Shown here piece by piece: positions 18,213 to 25,659 of a DNA stretch of 64,000 nucleotides; positions within the stretch are counted from its first letter, which is position 1, and each line of letters opens with the position of its first letter. The position numbers and the translations under genes were made by a program. Location: contig NZ_POUL01000005.1 in assembly GCF_002890895.1 (NCBI RefSeq), forward strand, positions 248,001 through 312,000, given 5' to 3'. The stretch is from Stutzerimonas stutzeri. GTDB taxonomy: Bacteria; Pseudomonadota; Gammaproteobacteria; Pseudomonadales; Pseudomonadaceae. The notes below the pieces were generated by a model that made no database searches, had not been told where the DNA came from, and worked only from the letters and a program-made list of their open reading frames with translations.

Positions 18213-19883
18213 GTGAAAAAGGATTCGCTGAAAACCTGGATCAAGAGCGGCAGCCCCTGGGTCTGGATGAACGCCGGCGCCGTTTCCATCGCCGTGATCA
18301 TGACCCTCGGCCTGCTGGCGGTGATCGCCGTGCGCGGCCTGGAGCATTTCTGGCCGGACGACGTTATCGTCGCCGACTACCAGATTCCGGGTGCCGAGCC
18401 GCGGGTAATGGCCGGTGAAGTGGTACAGGCCGAAGAGGTACCGCGTGCACGCTTGGCGGCCAGCGGCTTGCCGGTGGACGTCGAAGGCGGCGAGTTCATG
18501 ACCCGTGAACTGCTCAAGGTCGGTAACCGCGAAGTTTACGGCGCGGATTTCTCCTGGGTCGTTGGCGAGTGGCTGAGCAACTCGCGCAAGCCGGCCGATC
18601 TGGTGGCACTGGAGCGCCGCGAGTGGGGCAACTTCTATGGCGAGCTGTTGAACGTCAAGGAGAGCGGCCAGCTGGTTGCCGAGGGCGAGGCGGCATGGCC
18701 AGAGCTGCAAAAGCGGATTGACCGCATCGACGAGCTGCATGCTGACATTGCCAAGTTGGAGAAGGTCGACATCGGCCGCATCAACCATGGTCTGGAACGC
18801 CTGCGCCTGAAAACCCGCAAGCTTGAACTGGATGATCAGCTCGATGCGGCTGCCCAGGCCGAGCTGGATGCCGAGCGTGCGCAATGGGACGCCGAGTACA
18901 AGGCGCTTGAGGGCGAGCTGACCTCGCTCTACACCGGCTTCAATCGCGACAGCATCACCATGCGCACCATGGACGGTCAGGAAAAGGAGATCAGCCTCGG
19001 CAAGATCGTCCGCGCCTATCGCCCGAACGCCATGTCGACGCTCGACAAGCTGGGCTTCTACTTTGCCAAGGTCTGGGAGTTCGTCAGCGACGAACCGCGT
19101 GAGGCAAACACTGAAGGCGGCATCTTCCCGGCGATTTTCGGCACTGTGCTGATGACCATCATCATGGCGGTGATCGTCACCCCGTTCGGCGTGATCGCCG
19201 CGGTTTACCTGCGTGAATATGCCAAGCAGGGCGTACTGACCCGCATCATCCGCATCGCGGTCAACAACCTCGCCGGCGTGCCGTCGATCGTCTACGGGGT
19301 GTTCGGCCTGGGCTTCTTCGTCTACGTCCTGGGTGGTTCGCTTGATCGGATCTTCTACCCCGAAGCGGCACCGGCGCCGGTATTCGGCACGCCGGGCCTG
19401 ATGTGGGCCTCGCTGACGCTGGCGATCCTGACGTTGCCGGTGGTCATCGTGGCCACCGAGGAAGGCTTGGCGCGGATTCCGCGAATCCTTCGCGAGGGGT
19501 CGCTGGCGCTGGGTGCGACCAAGTCCGAAACACTGTGGAAGGTGGTCCTGCCGATGGCCAGCCCGGCGATGATGACCGGCCTGATTCTCGCCGTGGCCCG
19601 TGCCGCCGGCGAAGTGGCTCCGCTGATGCTGGTGGGTGTGGTCAAACTGGCGCCGAGCCTGCCGCTCAACGGCAACTACCCCTACCTGCACCTCGACCAG
19701 AAGATCATGCACCTGGGCTTTCACATCTATGACGTCGGCTTCCAGAGCCCCAACGTCGAGGCGGCTCGGCCATTGGTTTATGCGACGGCCTTGCTGCTGG
19801 TGCTGGTGATCGCGACGCTGAACCTCAGTGCGGTCGTGATCCGTAACCACCTGCGCGAAAAATACAAAGCGCTCGACCACTAA
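18213..19883 (+). CDS. pstA: Phosphate ABC transporter permease PstA, long form
   Basis: PstA is the second phosphate permease subunit. The product is 556 residues against roughly 300 in E. coli. The first membrane segment is about residues 22-42. An insert of some 250 residues follows; its second half (about 165-255, [20 protein letters not shown] and onward) is heptad-like and charged, a probable coiled coil. The permease core begins near residue 295 with [21 protein letters not shown] and carries [19 protein letters not shown] and the coupling loop [18 protein letters not shown]. It lies 54 bases after pstC and 80 before pstB in the same operon. Confidence 0.94.
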   Translation: MKKDSLKTWIKSGSPWVWMNAGAVSIAVIMTLGLLAVIAVRGLEHFWPDDVIVADYQIPGAEPRVMAGEVVQAEEVPRARLAASGLPVDVEGGEFMTRELLKVGNREVYGADFSWVVGEWLSNSRKPADLVALERREWGNFYGELLNVKESGQLVAEGEAAWPELQKRIDRIDELHADIAKLEKVDIGRINHGLERLRLKTRKLELDDQLDAAAQAELDAERAQWDAEYKALEGELTSLYTGFNRDSITMRTMDGQEKEISLGKIVRAYRPNAMSTLDKLGFYFAKVWEFVSDEPREANTEGGIFPAIFGTVLMTIIMAVIVTPFGVIAAVYLREYAKQGVLTRIIRIAVNNLAGVPSIVYGVFGLGFFVYVLGGSLDRIFYPEAAPAPVFGTPGLMWASLTLAILTLPVVIVATEEGLARIPRILREGSLALGATKSETLWKVVLPMASPAMMTGLILAVARAAGEVAPLMLVGVVKLAPSLPLNGNYPYLHLDQKIMHLGFHIYDVGFQSPNVEAARPLVYATALLLVLVIATLNLSAVVIRNHLREKYKALDH

Positions 19884-19963
19884 CAGCCGACAGACCCGCT
19901 GGAGGCCCGGCGCTGCCACGATTGCAGCCCGCGCTTCTAGCCTCCAGCGATACGGAGACATCC

Positions 19964-20794
19964 ATGTCACAAGCAAAGACGCATTCCATCGACATTTCGG
20001 CGCTGGGTCGCGACAAGCGCGCGCTGAGCCTGGCCAACGAAGCCGTGGCCATCGAAGTGCCTGACCTGAGCCTCTACTACGGCGAAAAGCAGGCGCTCTA
20101 CAACGTCAGCATGAACATTCCTCGCCAGCGCGTAACGGCGTTCATCGGTCCGTCCGGTTGTGGCAAGTCGACGCTGCTGCGCTGCTTCAACCGCATGAAC
20201 GATCTGGTCGACGGTTGCCGCATCGAAGGTGCTATCAACCTCGACGGCCACAACATCTACCGCAAGGGCGAAGACGTCGCCGACCTGCGTCGTCGGGTCG
20301 GCATGGTGTTCCAGAAGCCCAACCCGTTCCCCAAGAGCATCTACGAGAACGTCGTCTACGGACTGCGCATCCAGGGCATCAAGCAGAAGCGCGTACTCGA
20401 CGAAACCGTCGAATGGGCGCTCAAAGGCGCGGCGTTGTGGGAAGAGGTGAAGGACCGCTTGCACGAGTCGGCTCTTGGTCTTTCCGGTGGTCAGCAGCAG
20501 CGTCTGGTGATCGCGCGGACCATCGCCGTGCAGCCCGAAGTGCTGCTGCTGGACGAACCCAGCTCAGCGCTCGACCCGATTTCCTCGTTGAAAGTCGAAG
20601 AGCTGATCTACGAGCTCAAGGCCAAGTACACCATCGTCATCGTCACGCACAACATGCAGCAGGCCGCGCGGGTATCCGATTACACCGCGTTCATGTACAT
20701 GGGCAAGCTGATCGAATATGGCGACACCGATACGCTGTTCACCAATCCCGAAAAGAAGCAGACGGAAGACTACATCACCGGTCGCTACGGTTGA
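19964..20794 (+). CDS. pstB: Phosphate ABC transporter ATPase PstB
   Basis: PstB hydrolyses ATP to power phosphate import through PstCA. The start at 19964 is preceded by GGAGA; an in-frame codon at 19922 lacks a site. The product is 276 residues. Walker A is GPSGCGKST with Lys68, the Q-loop region is [12 protein letters not shown], the ABC signature is LSGGQQQR, Walker B is [13 protein letters not shown], and the H-loop is [20 protein letters not shown] after Walker A is typical of PstB. It is followed by a structured intergenic stretch and phoU. Confidence 0.97.
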   Translation: MSQAKTHSIDISALGRDKRALSLANEAVAIEVPDLSLYYGEKQALYNVSMNIPRQRVTAFIGPSGCGKSTLLRCFNRMNDLVDGCRIEGAINLDGHNIYRKGEDVADLRRRVGMVFQKPNPFPKSIYENVVYGLRIQGIKQKRVLDETVEWALKGAALWEEVKDRLHESALGLSGGQQQRLVIARTIAVQPEVLLLDEPSSALDPISSLKVEELIYELKAKYTIVIVTHNMQQAARVSDYTAFMYMGKLIEYGDTDTLFTNPEKKQTEDYITGRYG

Positions 20795-20800
20795 TGCCAT

Positions 20801-20886
20801 GGGAAATCTCCTCTGGCTTTGTCGGGCGCGCTTGCCGTACTACTCGTACTGTCAGCGCGCGCCCTCCGCACCAGTGAAGATTTCCC
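20801..20886. repeat. 86-bp palindromic element between pstB and phoU
   Basis: The outer ends are a perfect 9-bp inverted repeat (GGGAAATCT and AGATTTCCC). Inside are CTGG/CCAG at 20813 and 20871, GC-rich arms GGGCGCGC and GCGCGCCC, and a self-complementary core GTAC-TACTC-GTAC. The whole stretch can fold as one long interrupted hairpin. It could be a dispersed palindromic repeat or a transcript-processing site that sets the PstB to PhoU ratio. Confidence 0.6.
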
Positions 20887-20918
20887 AAGGGCCTCAACGT
20901 TAACTCGACAATTTTTCA

Positions 20919-20933
20919 GGTGCGCTGCGCACC
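20919..20933. repeat. 15-base palindrome just upstream of phoU
   Basis: GGTGCGC-T-GCGCACC is a perfect palindrome, 7 bp per arm around one central base. It lies 36 bases before the phoU start and follows the 86-bp palindrome. It may be part of the same structured leader; no protein site can be assigned. Confidence 0.5.
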
Positions 20934-20969
20934 AGAGCCGCCTAGCGGCAGCCTCCTCGGAGCGAAAAG

Positions 20970-21695
20970 ATGATCAGCAAAGACAGTCACACGCAACACA
21001 TCTCCCAGCAGTTCAACGCCGAGCTGGAAGAGGTGCGCAGCCATCTCCTGGCCATGGGTGGCCTGGTGGAAAAGCAGGTCAACGATGCGGTCACCGCGCT
21101 GATCGATGCCGATTCCGGGCTCGCGCAGCAGGTGCGCGACGTAGATGACCAGATCAACCACATGGAGCGCGACATCGATGAGGAGTGCATCCGCATCCTC
21201 GCGCGCCGCCAGCCGGCAGCCTCCGACCTGCGCCTGATCATCAGCATTTCAAAGTCGGTCATCGACCTGGAACGCATCGGTGACGAGGCCACCAAGATCG
21301 CCCGTCGCGCCATCGAACTGTGCGAAGACGGCGAGTCGCCGCGTGGTTACGTCGAAGTGCGCCACATCGGCGATCAAGTGCGCCGGATGGTCCAGGAGTC
21401 GCTGGATGCTTTTGCCCGCTTCGACGCCGAGCTGGCGCTGTCGGTGGCGCAGTACGACAAGACCGTCGACCGCGAGTACAAGACTGCGCTGCGTGAACTG
21501 GTCACCTACATGATGGAAGACCCGCGCTCGATCTCCCGCGTGCTCAGCGTGATCTGGGTGCTGCGCTCGCTGGAACGGATCGGGGACCACGCACGCAACA
21601 TCGCCGAAATGGTGATTTACCTGGTGCGTGGCACCGACGTGCGCCACCTGGGCCTGACCCGCATGGCTGAGGAAGTCGCCAACAAGCGCAGCTGA
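20970..21695 (+). CDS. phoU: Phosphate signalling regulator PhoU
   Basis: PhoU links the Pst transporter to the PhoR sensor kinase and keeps the Pho regulon off when phosphate is plentiful. The product is 241 residues, all helical. Two PhoU domains are seen, with metal-binding motifs such as ERDIDEECIRILARRQPAA, IGDEATKIARRAIEL in the first and LERIGDHARNIAEMVIYL in the second. GGAG lies 11 bases before the ATG. It is the last gene of the pst operon and is followed by a REP-like palindrome at 21720. Confidence 0.96.
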   Translation: MISKDSHTQHISQQFNAELEEVRSHLLAMGGLVEKQVNDAVTALIDADSGLAQQVRDVDDQINHMERDIDEECIRILARRQPAASDLRLIISISKSVIDLERIGDEATKIARRAIELCEDGESPRGYVEVRHIGDQVRRMVQESLDAFARFDAELALSVAQYDKTVDREYKTALRELVTYMMEDPRSISRVLSVIWVLRSLERIGDHARNIAEMVIYLVRGTDVRHLGLTRMAEEVANKRS

Positions 21696-21719
21696 TCTGA
21701 TTGCTCGACGGTCCTGGCT

Positions 21720-21740
21720 GGTGGGCTGAAGCCCGCCCTA
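21720..21740 (+). repeat. REP-like palindrome, copy 1
   Basis: GGTGGGCTGAAGCCCGCCCTA is a GGTGGGCT-GA-AGCCCACC type hairpin with one substitution. It lies 25 bases after phoU, in inverted orientation to copy 2. Confidence 0.7.
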
Positions 21741-21797
21741 CATGGAGTAGAGCCAGTGGCTGGTTGCGTATCGACGGCAGAAAGAAAGATGGGGCGG

Positions 21798-21834
21798 GGC
21801 GCTCGACTTCATTCTGTCCGTTAGTCCGAGCGCC
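21798..21834. repeat. Inverted repeat inside the first REP pair
   Basis: GGCGCTCG at 21798-21805 pairs with CGAGCGCC at 21827-21834 around a 21-base loop. It lies between REP copies 1 and 2, in the convergent region between phoU and the LysR gene. Confidence 0.45.
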
Positions 21835-21841
21835 ACGCCGA

Positions 21842-21862
21842 TAGGGTGGGCTTCAGCCTGCC
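21842..21862 (-). repeat. REP-like palindrome, copy 2
   Basis: On the minus strand this reads GGCAGGCTGAAGCCCACCCTA, the same motif as copy 1 but inverted, so copies 1 and 2 form an inverted pair with their CCCTA ends facing inward. It is 24 bases beyond the stop of the LysR gene. Confidence 0.7.
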
Positions 21863-21886
21863 GAGGGCATGCCTGCTGTCGTGTGC

Positions 21887-22801
21887 TCAGCGCGATGCCA
21901 ATGTCTCGCTCAGGTAATCGATCAGCACCCGCTGCTTGGGCGGCAGGTGCTGGTTCTGCCGCCACAGCAGCCAGGCTGCGCCTTGGTACGAGCCGGTGTA
22001 GCGCCACTGCGGTAGCACCTCACGCAAGCGTCCCTCCGCCAGTGCCTGCGCTGCGGTGAACTGCGGCAGCACGGTGAGACCGATATCGCTCAACGCCGCC
22101 TCCAACCGCGCTTCGCTGTGATTGCAGATGTAGCGCCCCCGCACCGTCACCACTTCCTGACGCTCGCCATCACTGAAGTGCCAGCGGTTGTCACCCGCAT
22201 GTTCACCCAAGTACACGCAACTGTGCCGGAGCAACTCCTGTGGATGCTGCGGCGTGCCCTGCTCTTCGAGGTAAACCGGACTGGCGCACAGCACCTGCCG
22301 CACCGGTCCGAGCGGTTTGCCGGCAAGACCTTCGGGCGGTTGATCGGTGACCTTTACCAGCAGGTCAAAGCCGTCTTCGATCAGGTCCGGGCTCTGGTCG
22401 TCGATGTGCAGCTGTACGTCGACATCGGCGTATCGGCCCAAGAAGCCGGGCATCAAAGGGCTGATCACGAATTTTCCGTAGGCCTTGGGCACGCTCAGGC
22501 GCACCAGCCCACGCGGGCTGCTCATCAGGCGCTCCCCGATGGCCAGCGCCTGGTCGGCGGCGTCCAGCATCGTGCGGCAGTGCGCATAGAACTCACTGCC
22601 GGCTTCGTTCAGCCGCAGCTGGCGAGTGGTGCGCTCCAGCAGTCGTAGCGACAAGGCCTGCTCCAGGCGCGCCACCTGGCGGCTCACCGCTGAGGCGGTG
22701 GTGCCTAGTTCCCGGGCCGCCGCGGAGAAACTGCCGGCCTCGACCACGCGCACAAAAACCGCCATGCCCGGCAGCAGAGAGGCGCTGTCATTCGTTCTCA
22801 T
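21887..22801 (-). CDS. LysR-family transcriptional regulator
   Basis: The product is 304 residues from the ATG at 22801, which has AAGGAC about 10 bases upstream; a TTG nine bases earlier is a poorer start. A winged helix-turn-helix lies at about residues 12-70 (AVFVRVVEAGSFSAAARELGTTASAVSRQVARLE). The C-terminal half is a LysR effector domain with LVRLSVPKAYGKFVISPLMPGF and a CVYL region. It is transcribed divergently from a DMT-family exporter across 88 bases, the usual layout in which the regulator controls both genes. The effector is unknown. Confidence 0.9.
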   Translation of the reverse strand: MRTNDSASLLPGMAVFVRVVEAGSFSAAARELGTTASAVSRQVARLEQALSLRLLERTTRQLRLNEAGSEFYAHCRTMLDAADQALAIGERLMSSPRGLVRLSVPKAYGKFVISPLMPGFLGRYADVDVQLHIDDQSPDLIEDGFDLLVKVTDQPPEGLAGKPLGPVRQVLCASPVYLEEQGTPQHPQELLRHSCVYLGEHAGDNRWHFSDGERQEVVTVRGRYICNHSEARLEAALSDIGLTVLPQFTAAQALAEGRLREVLPQWRYTGSYQGAAWLLWRQNQHLPPKQRVLIDYLSETLASR

Positions 22802-22889
22802 AGCGCACAAGTCCTTTTCTGAATCGCTGGATTATCGATCTCAGCGTAGCAATGGACAATCGACTCGTTGGTTCAAACGAGCAATCGAA

Positions 22890-23840
22890 ATGCATAACTT
22901 GAGTGGTATGGCGCGACGCAACCTTTGGCTGGCCGATGCCATGCTGCTGGTGGTGGCGGTCATCTGGGGCAGCAGCTATGCGGTGGCCAAGCAGGCGCTG
23001 TGGTTCTATCCGGTGCTGGGGTTTCTGGCCATTCGCTTCGGGCTGACCTTCATCCTGCTGCTGCCGCAGTTGCGCGGAGAAGGGTTACGCGCGATTCGTC
23101 CGGGCTTGCCGTTGGGCTTGATGATGCTGTGCATCTTTCTTTGCGAGACCTGGGGCGTGATGCTGACAACGGCCAGCAATGCCGCGTTTCTTATCAGTTT
23201 GTGCGTGGTGTTCACGCCCTTTGTGGAATGGGCAATGCTGCGCCAGCGCCCGAGTAATCTGTTGTTTGGCGCCTGTGGGCTGTCGCTGGTCGGCGTCTGG
23301 TTGCTGACCGGAGGCATGGCGATATCGCTCAATCTGGGAGATGGGCTGATGCTTGCAGCCGCGCTGTTTCGCGCCTTGCTGGTCTGTCTGACGCGACGCC
23401 TGACTGCCAATCTCGACGTGCCGCCCCTGGCATTGACGGGGGTGCAGAGTGGAGTGGTCGCATCGGGTTGCCTGGTGCTGGGTCTGTCGTTGCCGGGAGG
23501 CCTGCCGGCCTTGCCGCAGAGCCCAGCGTTCTGGGCTGCCGCCTTGTATCTGGTCGGCTTCGCAACGTTGTTTGCGCTCTATGTACAGAACCTGGCGCTG
23601 GGCCGTACCAGCGCGACGCGGGTGTCATTACTGATGGGCTCGGAACCGCTGTTTGGCGCCCTCATCGCGGGGCTCTGGCTTGGCGAACGACTGGGCATGC
23701 TGGGATGGATTGGCGGGCTGCTGATTATGATTGCGACACTGGGCACCTTGTGGCTCAGCCGTTCGGATTCGCCTGCGCCGCGTTCGTCTACCGTTGATGG
23801 TGCGTTACCGGCAGGGACTGATTGCCAAACGGTGGGCTGA
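22890..23840 (+). CDS. EamA/DMT-family exporter
   Basis: The product is an integral membrane protein of 316 residues with ten predicted membrane segments and two EamA repeats. Segment 1 is DAMLLVVAVIWGSSYAVAKQ and the second repeat ends in GSEPLFGALIAGLWLGERL. Drug/metabolite transporters usually export amino acids or other metabolites; this substrate is unknown. Start choice is uncertain: 22890 is used, but 22908 (MARRNLW) has GAGTGG just ahead. The last residues lie outside the membrane core, and the TGA stop falls inside REP copy 3 (GGTGGGCTGA), so that repeat has replaced the original 3' end. Confidence 0.85.
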   Translation: MHNLSGMARRNLWLADAMLLVVAVIWGSSYAVAKQALWFYPVLGFLAIRFGLTFILLLPQLRGEGLRAIRPGLPLGLMMLCIFLCETWGVMLTTASNAAFLISLCVVFTPFVEWAMLRQRPSNLLFGACGLSLVGVWLLTGGMAISLNLGDGLMLAAALFRALLVCLTRRLTANLDVPPLALTGVQSGVVASGCLVLGLSLPGGLPALPQSPAFWAAALYLVGFATLFALYVQNLALGRTSATRVSLLMGSEPLFGALIAGLWLGERLGMLGWIGGLLIMIATLGTLWLSRSDSPAPRSSTVDGALPAGTDCQTVG

Positions 23841-23852
23841 AGCCCACCCTAC
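23831..23852 (+). repeat. REP-like palindrome, copy 3, overlapping the transporter stop codon
   Basis: GGTGGGCT-GA-AGCCCACC is a perfect hairpin followed by CTAC. Bases 23838-23840 form the TGA of the DMT exporter. It pairs in inverted orientation with copy 4. Confidence 0.75.
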
Positions 23853-23853
23853 G

Positions 23854-23916
23854 ACCATTCACCATTCACCATTCACCATTCACCATTCACCATTCACCAT
23901 TCACCATTCACCATTC
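23854..23916 (+). repeat. Tandem array of nine perfect ACCATTC units
   Basis: The 7-base unit ACCATTC repeats nine times without error, then decays (ACTATTG). It lies between REP copies 3 and 4, outside any gene, two bases after the copy 3 flank. Arrays of this kind change length by slipped replication. Confidence 0.95.
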
Positions 23917-23980
23917 ACTATTGGTGCGGTTGGCCTGCATGCGCGGGTTGGTCTTCTCTCACTCTGCAGGCTCCGCTTTG

Positions 23981-24001
23981 TAGGGTGGGCTTCAGCCCAC
24001 C
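23981..24001 (-). repeat. REP-like palindrome, copy 4
   Basis: The minus-strand core is GGTGGGCTGAAGCCCACC followed by CTA, identical to copy 3. Together they enclose the 7-base tandem array. Confidence 0.75.
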
Positions 24002-24053
24002 AAAAACCACCCGGAAGCATATCGCCCCCAAACCGCTCTTCGGCGGGCTAAAG

Positions 24054-24093
24054 CGGAGCGCTGCCTGGCCCCGCCATGCCGGCGAGCGCTCCG
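24054..24093 (-). terminator. Hairpin after the DUF3482 GTPase gene
   Basis: CGGAGCGCT at 24054-24062 pairs with AGCGCTCCG at 24085-24093 around a 22-base loop, 27 bases beyond the GTPase stop. There is no U run, so a terminator role is only possible. Confidence 0.4.
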
Positions 24094-24120
24094 TACCAAA
24101 CTTCACGGCGCCAACCGGGC

Positions 24121-25494
24121 TCAGTCTTTGCGTAGGTTAGCTAGTAATCCCTCAATTGCTACCTGTCGCTCGCTGTCTTGCAACCGTGCGCCGGGATTCA
24201 GTGATGACCATTGCGGATGCGCGCGACAGCGGTGCAACGCCTCGGGCAGCTTGCCTTCGCGCCAGGTCTTGTCGTCCGGTGCATCAAGACGGATCGCCTC
24301 CATCGCGGCGTGCCCACGGGCGGCAAGGGCGATCAGCAGTTGGCGCTGACGCAGGGCAAGCAGGCGCAAGACCGCATCATCAACCGTCAGCTCGCGCTGG
24401 CCCTTGAATTTGCCCAACAGACGGTTGCCATAGTGCCTGGCGGTCTGCGCACCGCCGCCGGCAAGTGCGCCCAGCAGCGCCGCGGCACCCATGGTGATGC
24501 CGCCGACCATCAGGTCGACCCCGGCACCGGCGGCGGCGCCGGCCGCCATCCCGCCACCGATTTTTACGCCCAGCTCCTTCAGCGTTTCGGGATTGAACAG
24601 GTCGTCGCCCCAGCGTCCGTCGAGCAGGGGCAGATCGGCCGCCGCGGCATCCTGCGGGCGAAAGCCATAGAGCCGCAGCAGGGCTTCGACGCAGCCCTGC
24701 TCGCGGGCGCGTACGGCGTCATGCAGCTCACGGATGGCGCCGCGCTCGAGGTCTGGCTGCGCCGCCACGCTACGGCGGCAGGCGGCAACGTCGATCAACA
24801 GTTCGGCGATCAGGCGGTTGCCTTCGCTCAGCCGTGTCAGGGCCTGGGCTTCATGGTCGTCGATCAGGCGCTGCAGCTTGGGCCGCGACTGTTCCAGCAG
24901 CAGCGCCAGGCTTTCATAGAGCCGGCGCTCACCATCGATCGGCGGAGCCACGCTGTCGAAACGCACCAGCGCATGCAGGCCCAGCCGCGCCAGGGCTTCA
25001 CGCCACTGTTCCTCTCGATGGCCAGGCTGCGCGACGAAATTGAGCACCGGCAGCAGCGGTTTGCCGCAGCCGGCCAGCACCGCCAGCTCATCCTTGTATT
25101 TAGCCAGCACCGGCTCGCGCGCATCGATGACGTAAAGCCCGGCGTCGCTGGCCAGCAACTGGCGCAGCACCTTGGCTTCCTGCTCGAAACGTTGACGTGC
25201 TTCGCTGCCGTCGAGAAACCGCGCGGTGCGGGCTGGACCGTCGAGTCGCTCGCCGGGGCGTTCGATCCGCTCCAGATGGTCGAGCAGGGCAATGGCGTCT
25301 TCCAGGCCGGGGGTGTCGTAGAGCTCCAGCAGCGGTTCGCCATCGACCGACAGGCGCGCGCCTTCGACGTGACGGGTGGTGCTCGGCCGATGCGAGACCT
25401 CGCCAAAGCTGACGTCCCGGGTCAGGGTCCGCAGCAGCGAGGTCTTGCCGACATTGGTGTGGCCGACCAGGGCGAGTTTTAGCGGTGCGCTCAT
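24121..25494 (-). CDS. GTPase with C-terminal DUF3482 domain
   Basis: The product is 457 residues. The N-terminal domain is a Ras-like GTPase: G1 is GHTNVGKTS with Lys17, switch Thr residues follow in RPSTTRHVEG, G3 is LYDTPGLED, and a hydrophobic stretch with LYVIDAREP precedes the base-recognition region. The C-terminal half matches DUF3482, with a glycine/alanine-rich hydrophobic stretch (GGGMAAGAAAGAGVDLMVGG to ALLGALAGGG) that could insert in or lie on the membrane. The gene follows the DUF2868 membrane protein gene, a pairing I recall as common in pseudomonads. The cellular role is not known. Confidence 0.85.
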   Translation of the reverse strand: MSAPLKLALVGHTNVGKTSLLRTLTRDVSFGEVSHRPSTTRHVEGARLSVDGEPLLELYDTPGLEDAIALLDHLERIERPGERLDGPARTARFLDGSEARQRFEQEAKVLRQLLASDAGLYVIDAREPVLAKYKDELAVLAGCGKPLLPVLNFVAQPGHREEQWREALARLGLHALVRFDSVAPPIDGERRLYESLALLLEQSRPKLQRLIDDHEAQALTRLSEGNRLIAELLIDVAACRRSVAAQPDLERGAIRELHDAVRAREQGCVEALLRLYGFRPQDAAAADLPLLDGRWGDDLFNPETLKELGVKIGGGMAAGAAAGAGVDLMVGGITMGAAALLGALAGGGAQTARHYGNRLLGKFKGQRELTVDDAVLRLLALRQRQLLIALAARGHAAMEAIRLDAPDDKTWREGKLPEALHRCRAHPQWSSLNPGARLQDSERQVAIEGLLANLRKD

Positions 25495-25659
25495 GGTCGA
25501 GACTCCAGTCTGGCTGTGGTGCGGTAAGGGACGAATAGAGTGGCTCCAGCAGACATCCGCTGCTGTTGTAATAGCCCGCGTGAAGCCGAAGCCGAAGCCG
25601 TCGACGTTGCCACCGCTTTGATCGGCAGCACGCTGGGCCTTACCAGAATCGAGCCAAGC

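Noticed and set aside
17238-19976. A 912-codon open frame on the minus strand across pstC and pstA
   Set aside because: It is antisense to two clearly conserved genes; the product is rich in His, Gln, Arg and Asp with no domain, as expected from the reverse strand of GC-rich codons.
23854-23916. CRISPR-like array
   Set aside because: Units are 7 bases with no spacers and there are no cas genes; it is a simple tandem repeat.
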